A stretch of 64,000 nucleotides of DNA, taken from Pseudarthrobacter sp. BIM B-2242. Its GTDB lineage: Bacteria > Actinomycetota > Actinomycetes > Actinomycetales > Micrococcaceae. Shown here piece after piece: positions 43,338 through 51,052 of the stretch (its first letter is position 1; each line of letters begins with the position of its first letter). The notes beneath the pieces were generated by a model. That model made no database searches and was not told the origin of the DNA. It saw only the letters and a program-made list of their open reading frames with translations. Position numbers and translations under genes: made by a program. The stretch lies in contig NZ_CP061721.1 in assembly GCF_014764445.1 (NCBI RefSeq), forward strand, positions 4,216,001 through 4,280,000. The letters are read 5' to 3'.

Positions 43338-44780
43338 ATGCCTGAAACTGCCGCCACAGCTGATACCCGCACGCCCTCCGGACGCCTGGCCCTCGCCGCC
43401 TCCCCGGAGCCGATCGCCCTGGGCCCGCTGGACGGCCGCTACCAGTCCGCCGTCGCACCCCTCGTTGATTACCTGTCCGAGGCGGCCCTCAACCGTGACC
43501 GCGTGGCAGTGGAAGTCGAGTGGCTCATCCACCTGACCAGCAACAACGTCCTCCCCGGGGCCGGCCCGCTGACCCAGGAGCAGCAGGACCAACTCCGTGC
43601 CGTCGTCACGGAATTCAACGCGGCGTCAGTAGCCGAGCTGGCCGAAATCGAAGCCGTCACGGTCCACGACGTCAAGGCCGTGGAGTACTACATCGGCCGC
43701 CGCCTGCCCGGCATCGGCATCGAAAACCTGACCGCCATGGTCCACTTCGGCTGCACGTCCGAGGACATCAACAACCTCTCCTACGCCCTCGGCGTCAAGG
43801 GTGCTGTGGAGGATGTGTGGCTGCCCGCCGCCCGTTCCCTCGTGGCCCAGATCAGCACGATGGCCGAGGAGAACCGCGCCGTTCCCATGCTGTCCCGCAC
43901 GCACGGCCAGCCCGCCACGCCCACCACGCTGGGCAAGGAGCTGGCGGTCATCGCCCACCGCCTCACCCGCCAGCTGGACCGGATCGCGAAGACCGAATAC
44001 CTGGGCAAGATCAACGGCGCCACCGGCACGTACGCCGCGCACGTCGCGTCCGTTCCCGGCGCTGACTGGCAGCAGGTGGCCAAGTCGTTCGTTGAGGGCC
44101 TGGGCCTGACCTGGAACCCGCTGACCACCCAGATCGAAAGCCACGACTGGCAGGCCGAGCTGTACGCCGACGTCGCGCGGTTCAACCGGATCCTGCACAA
44201 CGTCTGCACCGACATCTGGAGCTACATCTCCATCGGCTACTTCGCCCAGATCCCCGTTGCCGGCGCCACCGGATCCTCCACCATGCCGCACAAGGTCAAC
44301 CCGATCCGCTTCGAAAACGCCGAGGCCAACCTGGAGATCTCCTCCGGCCTCCTGGACGTCCTCGGTTCCACCCTGGTGACCTCCCGCTGGCAGCGCGACC
44401 TCACGGATTCCTCCAGCCAGCGCAACATTGGCGTGGCATTCGGCCACTCCCTGCTTGCCATCTCCAACGTGGCCAAGGGCCTGGACCGGCTGGATGTTGC
44501 CGAAGACGTCCTCGCCGGGGACCTGGACACCAACTGGGAAGTCCTGGGCGAGGCCATCCAGATGGTCATGCGCGCCGAAGCGATCGCCGGCGTCGAAGGC
44601 ATGGAGAACCCGTACGAGCGCCTCAAGGACCTCACCCGCGGACAGCGCGTTGATGCTGCCCGCATGCAGGAATTCGTCCAGAGCCTGGGCCTTTCCGCCG
44701 ACGCCGAGGCGCGGCTGCTCGCCCTCACGCCCGGCAAATACACCGGCATCGCGGACCAGCTCGTGGACCACCTCAAGTAG
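43338..44780 (+). CDS. purB: Adenylosuccinate lyase
   Basis: 480 residues; makes AICAR and AMP in purine synthesis. The fumarase-superfamily signature SSTMPHKVNPIRFENAE starts near residue 314; catalytic-site segments HFGCTSEDINNLSYALG and LSRTHGQPATPTTLGKE are intact. It is of the E. coli PurB type (beginning with ALGPLDGRY), with a 25-residue N-terminal extension. Followed by a strong terminator. Confidence 0.96.
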   Translation: MPETAATADTRTPSGRLALAASPEPIALGPLDGRYQSAVAPLVDYLSEAALNRDRVAVEVEWLIHLTSNNVLPGAGPLTQEQQDQLRAVVTEFNAASVAELAEIEAVTVHDVKAVEYYIGRRLPGIGIENLTAMVHFGCTSEDINNLSYALGVKGAVEDVWLPAARSLVAQISTMAEENRAVPMLSRTHGQPATPTTLGKELAVIAHRLTRQLDRIAKTEYLGKINGATGTYAAHVASVPGADWQQVAKSFVEGLGLTWNPLTTQIESHDWQAELYADVARFNRILHNVCTDIWSYISIGYFAQIPVAGATGSSTMPHKVNPIRFENAEANLEISSGLLDVLGSTLVTSRWQRDLTDSSSQRNIGVAFGHSLLAISNVAKGLDRLDVAEDVLAGDLDTNWEVLGEAIQMVMRAEAIAGVEGMENPYERLKDLTRGQRVDAARMQEFVQSLGLSADAEARLLALTPGKYTGIADQLVDHLK

Positions 44781-44809
44781 GCCATGTTCCCGGACAACTG
44801 AAAAGTACG

Positions 44810-44850
44810 ACGGCGGCGCCGGGCTCATCAGGGCCCGGCGCCGCCGTTTT
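44810..44850 (+). terminator. Intrinsic terminator of purB
   Basis: Perfect 15-bp GC-rich arms (44810-44824 and 44833-44847) around an 8-nt loop, followed by TTTT. The best intrinsic terminator in the window. Confidence 0.85.
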
Positions 44851-45025
44851 GGGTTGCGGTGGCCGCGGGCCGGTGCGTTCCTGCCCGGTTGCCGGCCCGG
44901 ATTCCGGCATTTCGGGTCCAACACGCCGTGTCCCGCCGCGTAAGCGCAGCAGCAACCGGGCGGGAACGCACGACGCCCCAGACGTCCTGGCGGCACGGCC
45001 GACTCCGGGGTGCGAAACTGGACTC

Positions 45026-45709
45026 ATGAAGCTGCTCCTCATCCGTCACGGACAGACCCCCGGCAACGTACTTGGCCAGTTGGACACCGCCCACCCGGGG
45101 CCGGGGCTCACGGAGCTCGGCGAGCGGCAGGCTGCGGCGATGGCACGCTCGCTGGCCAATGAGCAGATCGGCGCGCTGTACGCGTCCACGCTGGTGCGGA
45201 CCCAGATCACTGCTGCCCCGCTGTCCCGGCTGCACGGCCTTGAAGTTGAGGTACTGGACGGCCTCCACGAAATCGAGGCCGGGGCATTGGAGAAGCTGAC
45301 AGACCATGAAGCCCACAAGCGGTACATGACCACCGTCTTTGCCTGGGCCGCCGGCGACCTTGACCGCCGCATGCCTGCCGGCCCGGACGGCCGCGAGTTC
45401 TTTGCACGGTACGACGCCGATATCGCCCGGATTGCCGAACGCGTGGCTGGCGGAGGCGGGGACTCTGCCGTGGCCGCCGTAGTCAGCCACGGCGCAGCGA
45501 TCCGTACCTGGGCAGGCCTGCGTGCACAGGGCGCCGACCACGAATTCGCGGCCCGCCACGTTCTGGCCAACACCGGCATCGTTGCCGTGGAGGGAGACCC
45601 CGACTCCGGATGGAAGCTGATCCACTGGGACGGCAGCCCCGTGGGTGGCCTTGCCCTGGCGGATCCCACAGCCGGGGACCCTACGGGCACGGATGTGGCC
45701 GGGCCCTAA
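45026..45709 (+). CDS. Histidine phosphatase-family protein
   Basis: 227 residues. The catalytic RHG motif is LLLIRHGQTPGNVL at residues 3-16 (His is the phospho-acceptor); GLTELGERQAAAMA, YASTLVRTQITA and the second His in VVSHGAAIRTW complete the active site. The family includes phosphoglycerate mutases and phosphosugar or nucleotide phosphatases; the substrate is unknown. ATG 45026 begins exactly at the conserved domain. Its stop overlaps that of the convergent kinase gene. Confidence 0.9.
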   Translation: MKLLLIRHGQTPGNVLGQLDTAHPGPGLTELGERQAAAMARSLANEQIGALYASTLVRTQITAAPLSRLHGLEVEVLDGLHEIEAGALEKLTDHEAHKRYMTTVFAWAAGDLDRRMPAGPDGREFFARYDADIARIAERVAGGGGDSAVAAVVSHGAAIRTWAGLRAQGADHEFAARHVLANTGIVAVEGDPDSGWKLIHWDGSPVGGLALADPTAGDPTGTDVAGP

Positions 45710-46575
45710 CGCACCGGGGAACCGGCCAGCTTTCGGGCCATGACTGCAGCCTCACCTGCGGACGGCCGTTCAGCGCTGGACATGGCTGTCACTGCACGCA
45801 GCAAGGCGCCCCAGCCCGGGCCCAGCCCGGCCGGGATGACAGGACTGCGCAGTGTCCGTGCCACGAGGGATTCCACCGCCGTTCCCGTGTAGGCCCTGGC
45901 CCCGGTCAGGAGTTCCAGGAGGACCAGGCCCAGTGCATAGACATCCCAGGCAGGCTGCGCCGTTCCACCGGACGCCTGCTCAGGACTCATGTAGTGCACG
46001 GTCCCCGATGACATTCCGGGCTCGGGCGCGGCACCGGCAGCCGCCGCAATGCCGAAGTCAACAATCCGGACAGGGCTGCGGCGGAGCCCGCTGAGCATAA
46101 GGTTGCCGGGCTTGATGTCCCGATGGACCACACCCTTGCCGTGAAGGTAGCCAAGCGAGTCATAAAGGGCGCCGGCCCATCCGGCTACGTCATGGGGAGA
46201 ACGCAGCGGGCCCCGGGACACGTCCGCGAGACTGGGTCCAAATGCGAGTTCTTCCACAATGTAGGGCCTTCCCGACAGCGGCCCCCTCGGCGGCATGGTT
46301 CCTTCCGCAATGAAGCTGATGACAGACGGGTGATCGAGGCCGGCCAGTATGCGGGCTTCGTTGGCGATCCGTTCCCGGTGCTTGGGAGAAGGGTCAGCAG
46401 CGATTTTCACTGCTACTTCACGGCCGCCGGCGAGGTCCACGGCACGGAAGACTTCGGCCATGGAACCCCGCCCGAGCCGCTCCTTCAGTAGGAAGCGTCC
46501 CGACACCAGGATCTCCCCGGCCATCGTGCCATGCCCGGAGGCAACTGCCGGCGGCGCTACCGCCAGTGCCGTCAC
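45706..46575 (-). CDS. Soluble Hanks-type Ser/Thr protein kinase
   Basis: 289 residues containing only a kinase domain: glycine loop LGRGSMAEVFRA, VAVKI (ATP Lys), HRDIKPGNLML (catalytic Asp), VDFGIA, activation segment SSGTVHYMSPEQ. All key residues are present, so it should be active. Unlike PknA/PknB it has no membrane helix or PASTA repeats. The GTG start overlaps the stop of the preceding 102-residue gene (GTGA), so the two are translationally coupled, and that protein is a candidate partner or substrate. Confidence 0.9.
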   Translation of the reverse strand: MTALAVAPPAVASGHGTMAGEILVSGRFLLKERLGRGSMAEVFRAVDLAGGREVAVKIAADPSPKHRERIANEARILAGLDHPSVISFIAEGTMPPRGPLSGRPYIVEELAFGPSLADVSRGPLRSPHDVAGWAGALYDSLGYLHGKGVVHRDIKPGNLMLSGLRRSPVRIVDFGIAAAAGAAPEPGMSSGTVHYMSPEQASGGTAQPAWDVYALGLVLLELLTGARAYTGTAVESLVARTLRSPVIPAGLGPGWGALLRAVTAMSSAERPSAGEAAVMARKLAGSPVR

Positions 46576-46880
46576 TCTGCGACGGTGCCGGTGAGGACCG
46601 GCAGCCGCCGCTCCGGCGCCTGCGGCTCGTTGGAAAGGTCCGGCCAGCCGGTGGCCCAGGCGTCGAGTTGGAAGCCGCAGCCGCAGCGCCAGACCGGAGG
46701 CAACTGGACGGGTCCGTCCGAAGCCTCGAAGGTGTAGCCCACCGCACTGGCGCCCACCGCAGGAATCACCATTTCCATCTCAGTGGCGCAGTGAACGGGC
46801 CATTCTGCTCCGTCGTAGGTGTCAGGTGCCGATGAAGAACCCGGCGGGACTGCCTCAAAACAAATGTTGATCGCGCTCAT
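46572..46880 (-). CDS. Conserved-looking small protein with CxC motif, unknown
   Basis: 102 residues, acidic, no membrane segment. The C-terminal part carries WRCGCGFQLDAWATGWPD. Three cysteines in all; the CxC pair may bind a metal or form a disulfide. ATG 46880 has AGGGGAG upstream. The stop overlaps the kinase start, and the MarR gene is upstream on the same strand, suggesting a three-gene signalling unit. I do not recognise the family. Confidence 0.65.
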   Translation of the reverse strand: MSAINICFEAVPPGSSSAPDTYDGAEWPVHCATEMEMVIPAVGASAVGYTFEASDGPVQLPPVWRCGCGFQLDAWATGWPDLSNEPQAPERRLPVLTGTVAE

Positions 46881-46901
46881 GACTCCCCTTGGAATATTCA
46901 G

Positions 46902-46944
46902 GACTAGTCGTAAGCATACATATTACTAGACGGGCTAACTAGTT
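46902..46944. promoter_or_regulatory. Cluster of ACTAG palindromes
   Basis: GACTAGTC (46902-46909) and AACTAGTT (46937-46944) are perfect 8-bp palindromes 35 bp apart, with TACTAGAC between them. CTAG is rare in such genomes. Another AACTAG occurs at 47485-47490 ahead of the MarR start. These may be MarR binding sites for the kinase unit and the MarR gene itself. Confidence 0.45.
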
Positions 46945-46951
46945 GCCCTAG

Positions 46952-47461
46952 CTATTTGGCTTCCGTGTCGCCGGATTCCGCCTCGATGGCGCGGGTCATC
47001 CGCGCGAGGAACTCCACAACCACCCTCGCCTCCTCAACGGACAGGCCCTCCGCCACGGACATCATCCGGCGGTGCATCGCCCCAAGGGTTTCGCGCACCT
47101 CACGGTCGGATTCCACCGTGGGCACCACCACCACTGAGCGGCGGTCTGTGGGGTGCGACTCCCGCCGCACGTGGCCGCTGGCCACCAGCCGGTCGATGAG
47201 GGATGTCGTGGAGGCGCTTGTTATGCCCAGGAACAGGCTCAGATCCTTCGGCACCACGGCGCCTCCCGACGCCTGGACGCGCAGGACGTACCGCAAAGCC
47301 AGGATGTCCGTCTCCCCCATCCCCATGGAGTCGCGCGTGGAGCGCCGGACGGCCGTCTCGGCGGTGCGGTAGTCGCGCAGGGACTTGAGCACTAACGCGC
47401 TGTAGTCCAACTGGCCGTCCGGCCCGTACCAATATCCGGAACCTTCATTTTTGGAGCCCAT
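46952..47461 (-). CDS. MarR-family regulator
   Basis: 169 residues with a winged helix: VPKDLSLFLGITSASTTSLI (recognition helices), LVASGHVRRESHPTDRRSVVV (wing with the conserved DRR). N- and C-terminal helices form the dimer interface. It is upstream of and on the same strand as the small CxC protein and kinase genes. ACTAG elements on both sides suggest autoregulation. Ligand unknown. Confidence 0.88.
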   Translation of the reverse strand: MGSKNEGSGYWYGPDGQLDYSALVLKSLRDYRTAETAVRRSTRDSMGMGETDILALRYVLRVQASGGAVVPKDLSLFLGITSASTTSLIDRLVASGHVRRESHPTDRRSVVVVPTVESDREVRETLGAMHRRMMSVAEGLSVEEARVVVEFLARMTRAIEAESGDTEAK

Positions 47462-47619
47462 GCAATGATCTTAGACGGTCTTATAACTAGGCCATCGAGA
47501 ATGTTGTCTTAGCAGGACCGCACCGGCCTGTTAGCCAAACCCTTACGGCGGGGAAACACCCGCGTAACCCGGCGCCCATAGGCTCATCAGGCATATCCCT
47601 TCGGCGAATCGAGGCAGTC

Positions 47620-48123
47620 ATGCAGACCAACCCGCGTCTCAACATCAGGGCCGTTACCTGGGCCAACCCTGTTGGCGCCGATCTGCGCAGGGCCCAGCAG
47701 GCCGAACTGGACGCCCGCTTCGGTACGCCGGACCACGAACCCGGGACCCCGCCGTCGGGCGCTGACTGCGCCGTATTCCTTGTGGCGTATGACAAGGGTT
47801 CCGGCCAGCCCGTGGGCTGCGGCGGTCTCAGGCTCCTGGACGACTCAACGGCGGAAATCAAGCGGCTGTACGTCCTCCCTTATACGCGCGGTTCAGGCGT
47901 TGCCAGCTCCATCCTCGCCGCCCTCGAGGCCGAGGCCTACAAGCAAGGAATCACCAGGATCAAGGCCGAAGCGGGCTCAGCCCAGCCCGACGGCCGGAAC
48001 TTCTACCAGAACTCAGGGTTTGAACCGGTGCCCAATTTTGGCGCTTACATCGGGGTGGAGCACTCCTACTGCTATGCGAAGCTGATCGACTCCCACAGTG
48101 CCGCCCACACTGCGATGGCCTAA
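47620..48123 (+). CDS. GNAT N-acetyltransferase
   Basis: 167 residues. The acetyl-CoA site is EIKRLYVLPYTRGSGVASSI, with FYQNSGFEPVPNFGAY at the C-terminal end of the core, as in small-molecule acetyltransferases. GGLRLLDDSTAEIKR immediately precedes motif A. The acceptor is unknown. Divergent from the MarR gene across a 158-bp gap, so it could be under MarR control, though the ACTAG elements sit nearer the MarR side. Confidence 0.85.
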   Translation: MQTNPRLNIRAVTWANPVGADLRRAQQAELDARFGTPDHEPGTPPSGADCAVFLVAYDKGSGQPVGCGGLRLLDDSTAEIKRLYVLPYTRGSGVASSILAALEAEAYKQGITRIKAEAGSAQPDGRNFYQNSGFEPVPNFGAYIGVEHSYCYAKLIDSHSAAHTAMA

Positions 48124-48184
48124 CGAGGCGTCACACGGCGCCTGGCAATGCGCACCGCGCGCCGGGGTCGGCTAACCTCGCCCT

Positions 48185-48619
48185 ATGGAATCAGCAGACA
48201 TCACTTTCCGGACGCGCAAATGGGTGCGGCCCGAGGACCTCAACGCCAACGGCACACTGTTCGGCGGCAGCCTGCTGAAATGGATCGATGAGGAAGCGGC
48301 CATTTACGCGATCCTCCAGCTCGGCAACGGGCGCGCGGTGACCAAGTACATCTCCGAGATCAACTTCGTCAGCTCGGCAGTACAGGGGGACCTGATCGAG
48401 ATGGGCCTGACGGCTACGCGGTTTGGCCGGACGTCGCTGACCATGCGGGCGGAGGTACGCAACATGATCACCCGGCAGAGCATCCTCACCATCGAACAGA
48501 TCGTCTTTGTGAACCTCAGCCCGTCCGGCCAGCCTGAACCGCACGGCTACACCGAAATCACTTATGACCGTGACAGGATTCCCACGCACCACCTGACTGA
48601 AACGCTGAATCAGGACTGA
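48185..48619 (+). CDS. Acyl-CoA thioesterase (hotdog fold)
   Basis: 144 residues. The hotdog signature LNANGTLFGGSLLKWIDEEAA, with the conserved Asn and the helical Asp, marks the YciA/acyl-CoA hydrolase group; FVSSAVQGDLIEMGL forms the following strand. It hydrolyses acyl-CoA esters in the cytoplasm. Usual single-domain length. It follows the GNAT gene by 61 nt and may share its transcript. Confidence 0.88.
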   Translation: MESADITFRTRKWVRPEDLNANGTLFGGSLLKWIDEEAAIYAILQLGNGRAVTKYISEINFVSSAVQGDLIEMGLTATRFGRTSLTMRAEVRNMITRQSILTIEQIVFVNLSPSGQPEPHGYTEITYDRDRIPTHHLTETLNQD

Positions 48620-48767
48620 CGACGGCGGGACTCGCCTGTGCGCCCGAGCGCACCTGCTTCGCAACGTTCACCGCGCGTTTACGCACTGTGCCCTGAATGT
48701 TGCGTCAATGGGGCCAGACTCGACAGCCTGGCTGTTTATCGAGTTGATAGCTATAAACGCCCCCATT

Positions 48768-48817
48768 AGTCGAGTCCAGCTATAGGCTTGCCGGACTATG
48801 CTCCGAGTCGAGTCCAG
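48768..48817. promoter_or_regulatory. Direct repeats upstream of the Fbp-type importer
   Basis: AGTCGAGTCCAG occurs twice (48768-48779 and 48806-48817), with a shorter CGAGTCCTG copy at about 48821 and an inverted one (AGACTCGA) near 48717. The repeats run up to the start of the binding-protein gene. They look like an operator array or leader structure; they do not match the DtxR/IdeR box. Confidence 0.4.
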
Positions 48818-48832
48818 AAACGAGTCCTGATC

Positions 48833-49918
48833 GTGCGTAAATTCCAGACTTTAATGGCGGCCGCCGTCGCCGCGACCATGTTGGCCGGCTGCGGCGCTGG
48901 TACCGCAACCCCCGCAGCGTCCGAGGCCCCCTCCTCCACTTCGACGGCTCCTTCCGGCGAAACCCTGGTGGTTTACACGAACTCAAACGGTGAAGGCCGC
49001 GGCGACTGGCTGACCGCGGAGGCCACCAAAGCCGGCTTCAAAATCGAGGTGGTGGGGGCCGGCGGCGCAGACGCCACGAACAAGCTCATCGCCGAAAAGA
49101 ACAACCCCATTGCCGATGTTGCCTTCGGGCTGAACAACATGTACTTCGCCCAGATCAAGGCCGCCGGCGCGCTCGAAGCTTTTGACCCGGCGTGGGCGGG
49201 CGAAGTGGACACGGCCGTAGGGGACACCGGTGACGGCAAGGCGTACTGGCCGCTGGTGAAGCAGGCAATCCTCCTCGGCTACAACGCGGACAAGTTCAGC
49301 GCCGACGCCGCCCCCAAGGACTGGACAGACCTCTGGACCAAGGACGAGTTCAAGTCCCGCTATGAGCGGGTCACCGGCCTGGGAACCGCAACAGCGCAGC
49401 TGGTGTTCGCGGGCATCCTCTCCCGCTACAAAGACGATTCCGGTGATCTTGGCATCTCCGATGAGGGCTGGAAGCAGGTTGAGCAGTATTTCCAGAACGG
49501 CAGCCCGGCCGTGGCCAAGACCGACCTTTTCGCACGGATAGCCTCCGGCGAAGTGGACATGGGCCAGATGCCGTCCTCGATCATTGCCGAGCGGGAGAAG
49601 TCCTTCAACGTCAAGGCCGAAACGGTGATTCCCTCGGTCGGTGTTCCGCTTGCTGTTGAACAGATTGCCCTGGTGAAGGGGACGGACAAGAAGGCTGAAG
49701 CAGCAAAGTTCATCGACTGGTTCGGCAGCGCGGAAGTCCAGGCCGCCTTCGCCAAACAGTTCAACTCGATGCCTGTCAACAAGGTCGCGGCAGAGCAGGC
49801 CAACCCTGAGGTGGTGGAGTTCTTCGCCACTGTCAAGCAGCAGGACATCGACTGGGAGTTCGTCCAGGAGAACATGGGTGCCTGGGTGGAAAAGATCGAG
49901 CTCGAATACATGCAGTAG
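48833..49918 (+). CDS. Fbp/AfuA-type ABC substrate-binding lipoprotein
   Basis: 361 residues from a GTG at 48833. Signal peptide with lipobox LAGC (C20) and a Ser/Thr/Pro linker. The body (LVVYTNSNGEGRGDWLTAEA, then IADVAFGLNNMYF, KQAILLGYNAD and EVDMGQMPSSIIAE) matches the FbpA/AfuA/phosphonate group of class II binding proteins. Ligand could be ferric iron, a phosphonate, thiamine or another small anion; the usual FbpA tyrosine pair is not obvious. It begins a three-gene importer operon. Confidence 0.88.
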   Translation: MRKFQTLMAAAVAATMLAGCGAGTATPAASEAPSSTSTAPSGETLVVYTNSNGEGRGDWLTAEATKAGFKIEVVGAGGADATNKLIAEKNNPIADVAFGLNNMYFAQIKAAGALEAFDPAWAGEVDTAVGDTGDGKAYWPLVKQAILLGYNADKFSADAAPKDWTDLWTKDEFKSRYERVTGLGTATAQLVFAGILSRYKDDSGDLGISDEGWKQVEQYFQNGSPAVAKTDLFARIASGEVDMGQMPSSIIAEREKSFNVKAETVIPSVGVPLAVEQIALVKGTDKKAEAAKFIDWFGSAEVQAAFAKQFNSMPVNKVAAEQANPEVVEFFATVKQQDIDWEFVQENMGAWVEKIELEYMQ

Positions 49919-49984
49919 GACCCTCCTACCGCCCCGCCCCCGCACCGTAGCCGGGTCAGCCGGCTTTCCCCAGACAGGTACCCC

Positions 49985-51052
49985 ATGATCCGCCTAGACA
50001 ACATCGAAGTTACCTTCGGCGATTTTGTAGCCATCCCGAACCTTGACCTGCACGTGAAACCCGGCGAGTTCTTCACGCTGCTCGGGCCTTCCGGGTGCGG
50101 CAAGACGACGGCGTTGCGGACGTTGGCGGGGTTCATCGAACCTTCTGCAGGGACGGTGCATGTGGACGGGAAGAACGTCACCCGGCTTCCGAGTGACAAG
50201 CGTCAGGTGGGCATGGTGTTCCAAAACTATGCCCTGTTCCCCAGCATGAGCGTCTGGGAGAACATCGCCTTCGGGCTCCGGGTCCGCAAGGAGAAATCCG
50301 CCGAGAGTGACCGCCTGGTGCGCGATATCGCGCGCCGGGTGGAGCTCAGCGATGAGCAGCTGCACAAAAACGTGGCGGAACTCTCCGGCGGCCAGCAGCA
50401 GCGCGTGGCCGTGGCCCGGGCGCTGGTGCTGCGGCCCAAGATCCTCCTGTTGGATGAGCCGTTGTCCAACCTGGACGCCAAGCTCCGGCACCAGCTCCGG
50501 CAGCAGCTCAAGGACCTGCAGAGCGAGTTCGGCATCACCACCGTGTACGTCACGCACGATCAGGACGAAGCGCTGGCCATGAGTGACAGGGTGGCGGTCT
50601 TCAACAAGGGCGTGGTGGAACAGGTGGGAACACCACAATCCATTTACGATGCCGCCGCCACCGAATTCGTCTGCAACTTCATCGGTGACAGTTCGCCGCT
50701 GACCCCGGAATTCATCGCTGAGCTCAACAGGCTCTCCGGCGCCGGCCTCAGCCCCGCCGCCAACTCCTACCTCCGGGTGGAAAAGGCGTCACTGACGCAG
50801 CCCGCGGACGGAGGCACCGCCGTCGGACTTTCCGGACAGGTGGTGTCCCGCACCTACCACGGGCTCCACAGCCGCTACATTGTGCGGAGCCACGGCGCAG
50901 ACCTTCGGCTGCTGGTGAAGGAAGACGGCGCCGCCCATCCGGAGGCGGGAGCGGAAACCACCGTGTTTGTCCAGCCGGGGCACGTGCTGCAGTACCATCC
51001 GGACACCGGCAAGGCCCTGGACAGGCGGGAAGAAGCGGTGACCCTGCCATGA
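49985..51052 (+). CDS. ABC transporter ATP-binding protein, PotA/FbpC type
   Basis: 355 residues. Walker A GPSGCGKTT, Q-loop VFQNYALFP, signature LSGGQQQR, Walker B ILLLDEPLSNLDAK, H-loop THDQDEALAMSD. A C-terminal TOBE-like domain (about 250-355) follows, as in FbpC, PotA and CysA. It powers the fused permease encoded by the next gene, whose start overlaps its stop by 4 nt. Confidence 0.93.
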   Translation: MIRLDNIEVTFGDFVAIPNLDLHVKPGEFFTLLGPSGCGKTTALRTLAGFIEPSAGTVHVDGKNVTRLPSDKRQVGMVFQNYALFPSMSVWENIAFGLRVRKEKSAESDRLVRDIARRVELSDEQLHKNVAELSGGQQQRVAVARALVLRPKILLLDEPLSNLDAKLRHQLRQQLKDLQSEFGITTVYVTHDQDEALAMSDRVAVFNKGVVEQVGTPQSIYDAAATEFVCNFIGDSSPLTPEFIAELNRLSGAGLSPAANSYLRVEKASLTQPADGGTAVGLSGQVVSRTYHGLHSRYIVRSHGADLRLLVKEDGAAHPEAGAETTVFVQPGHVLQYHPDTGKALDRREEAVTLP

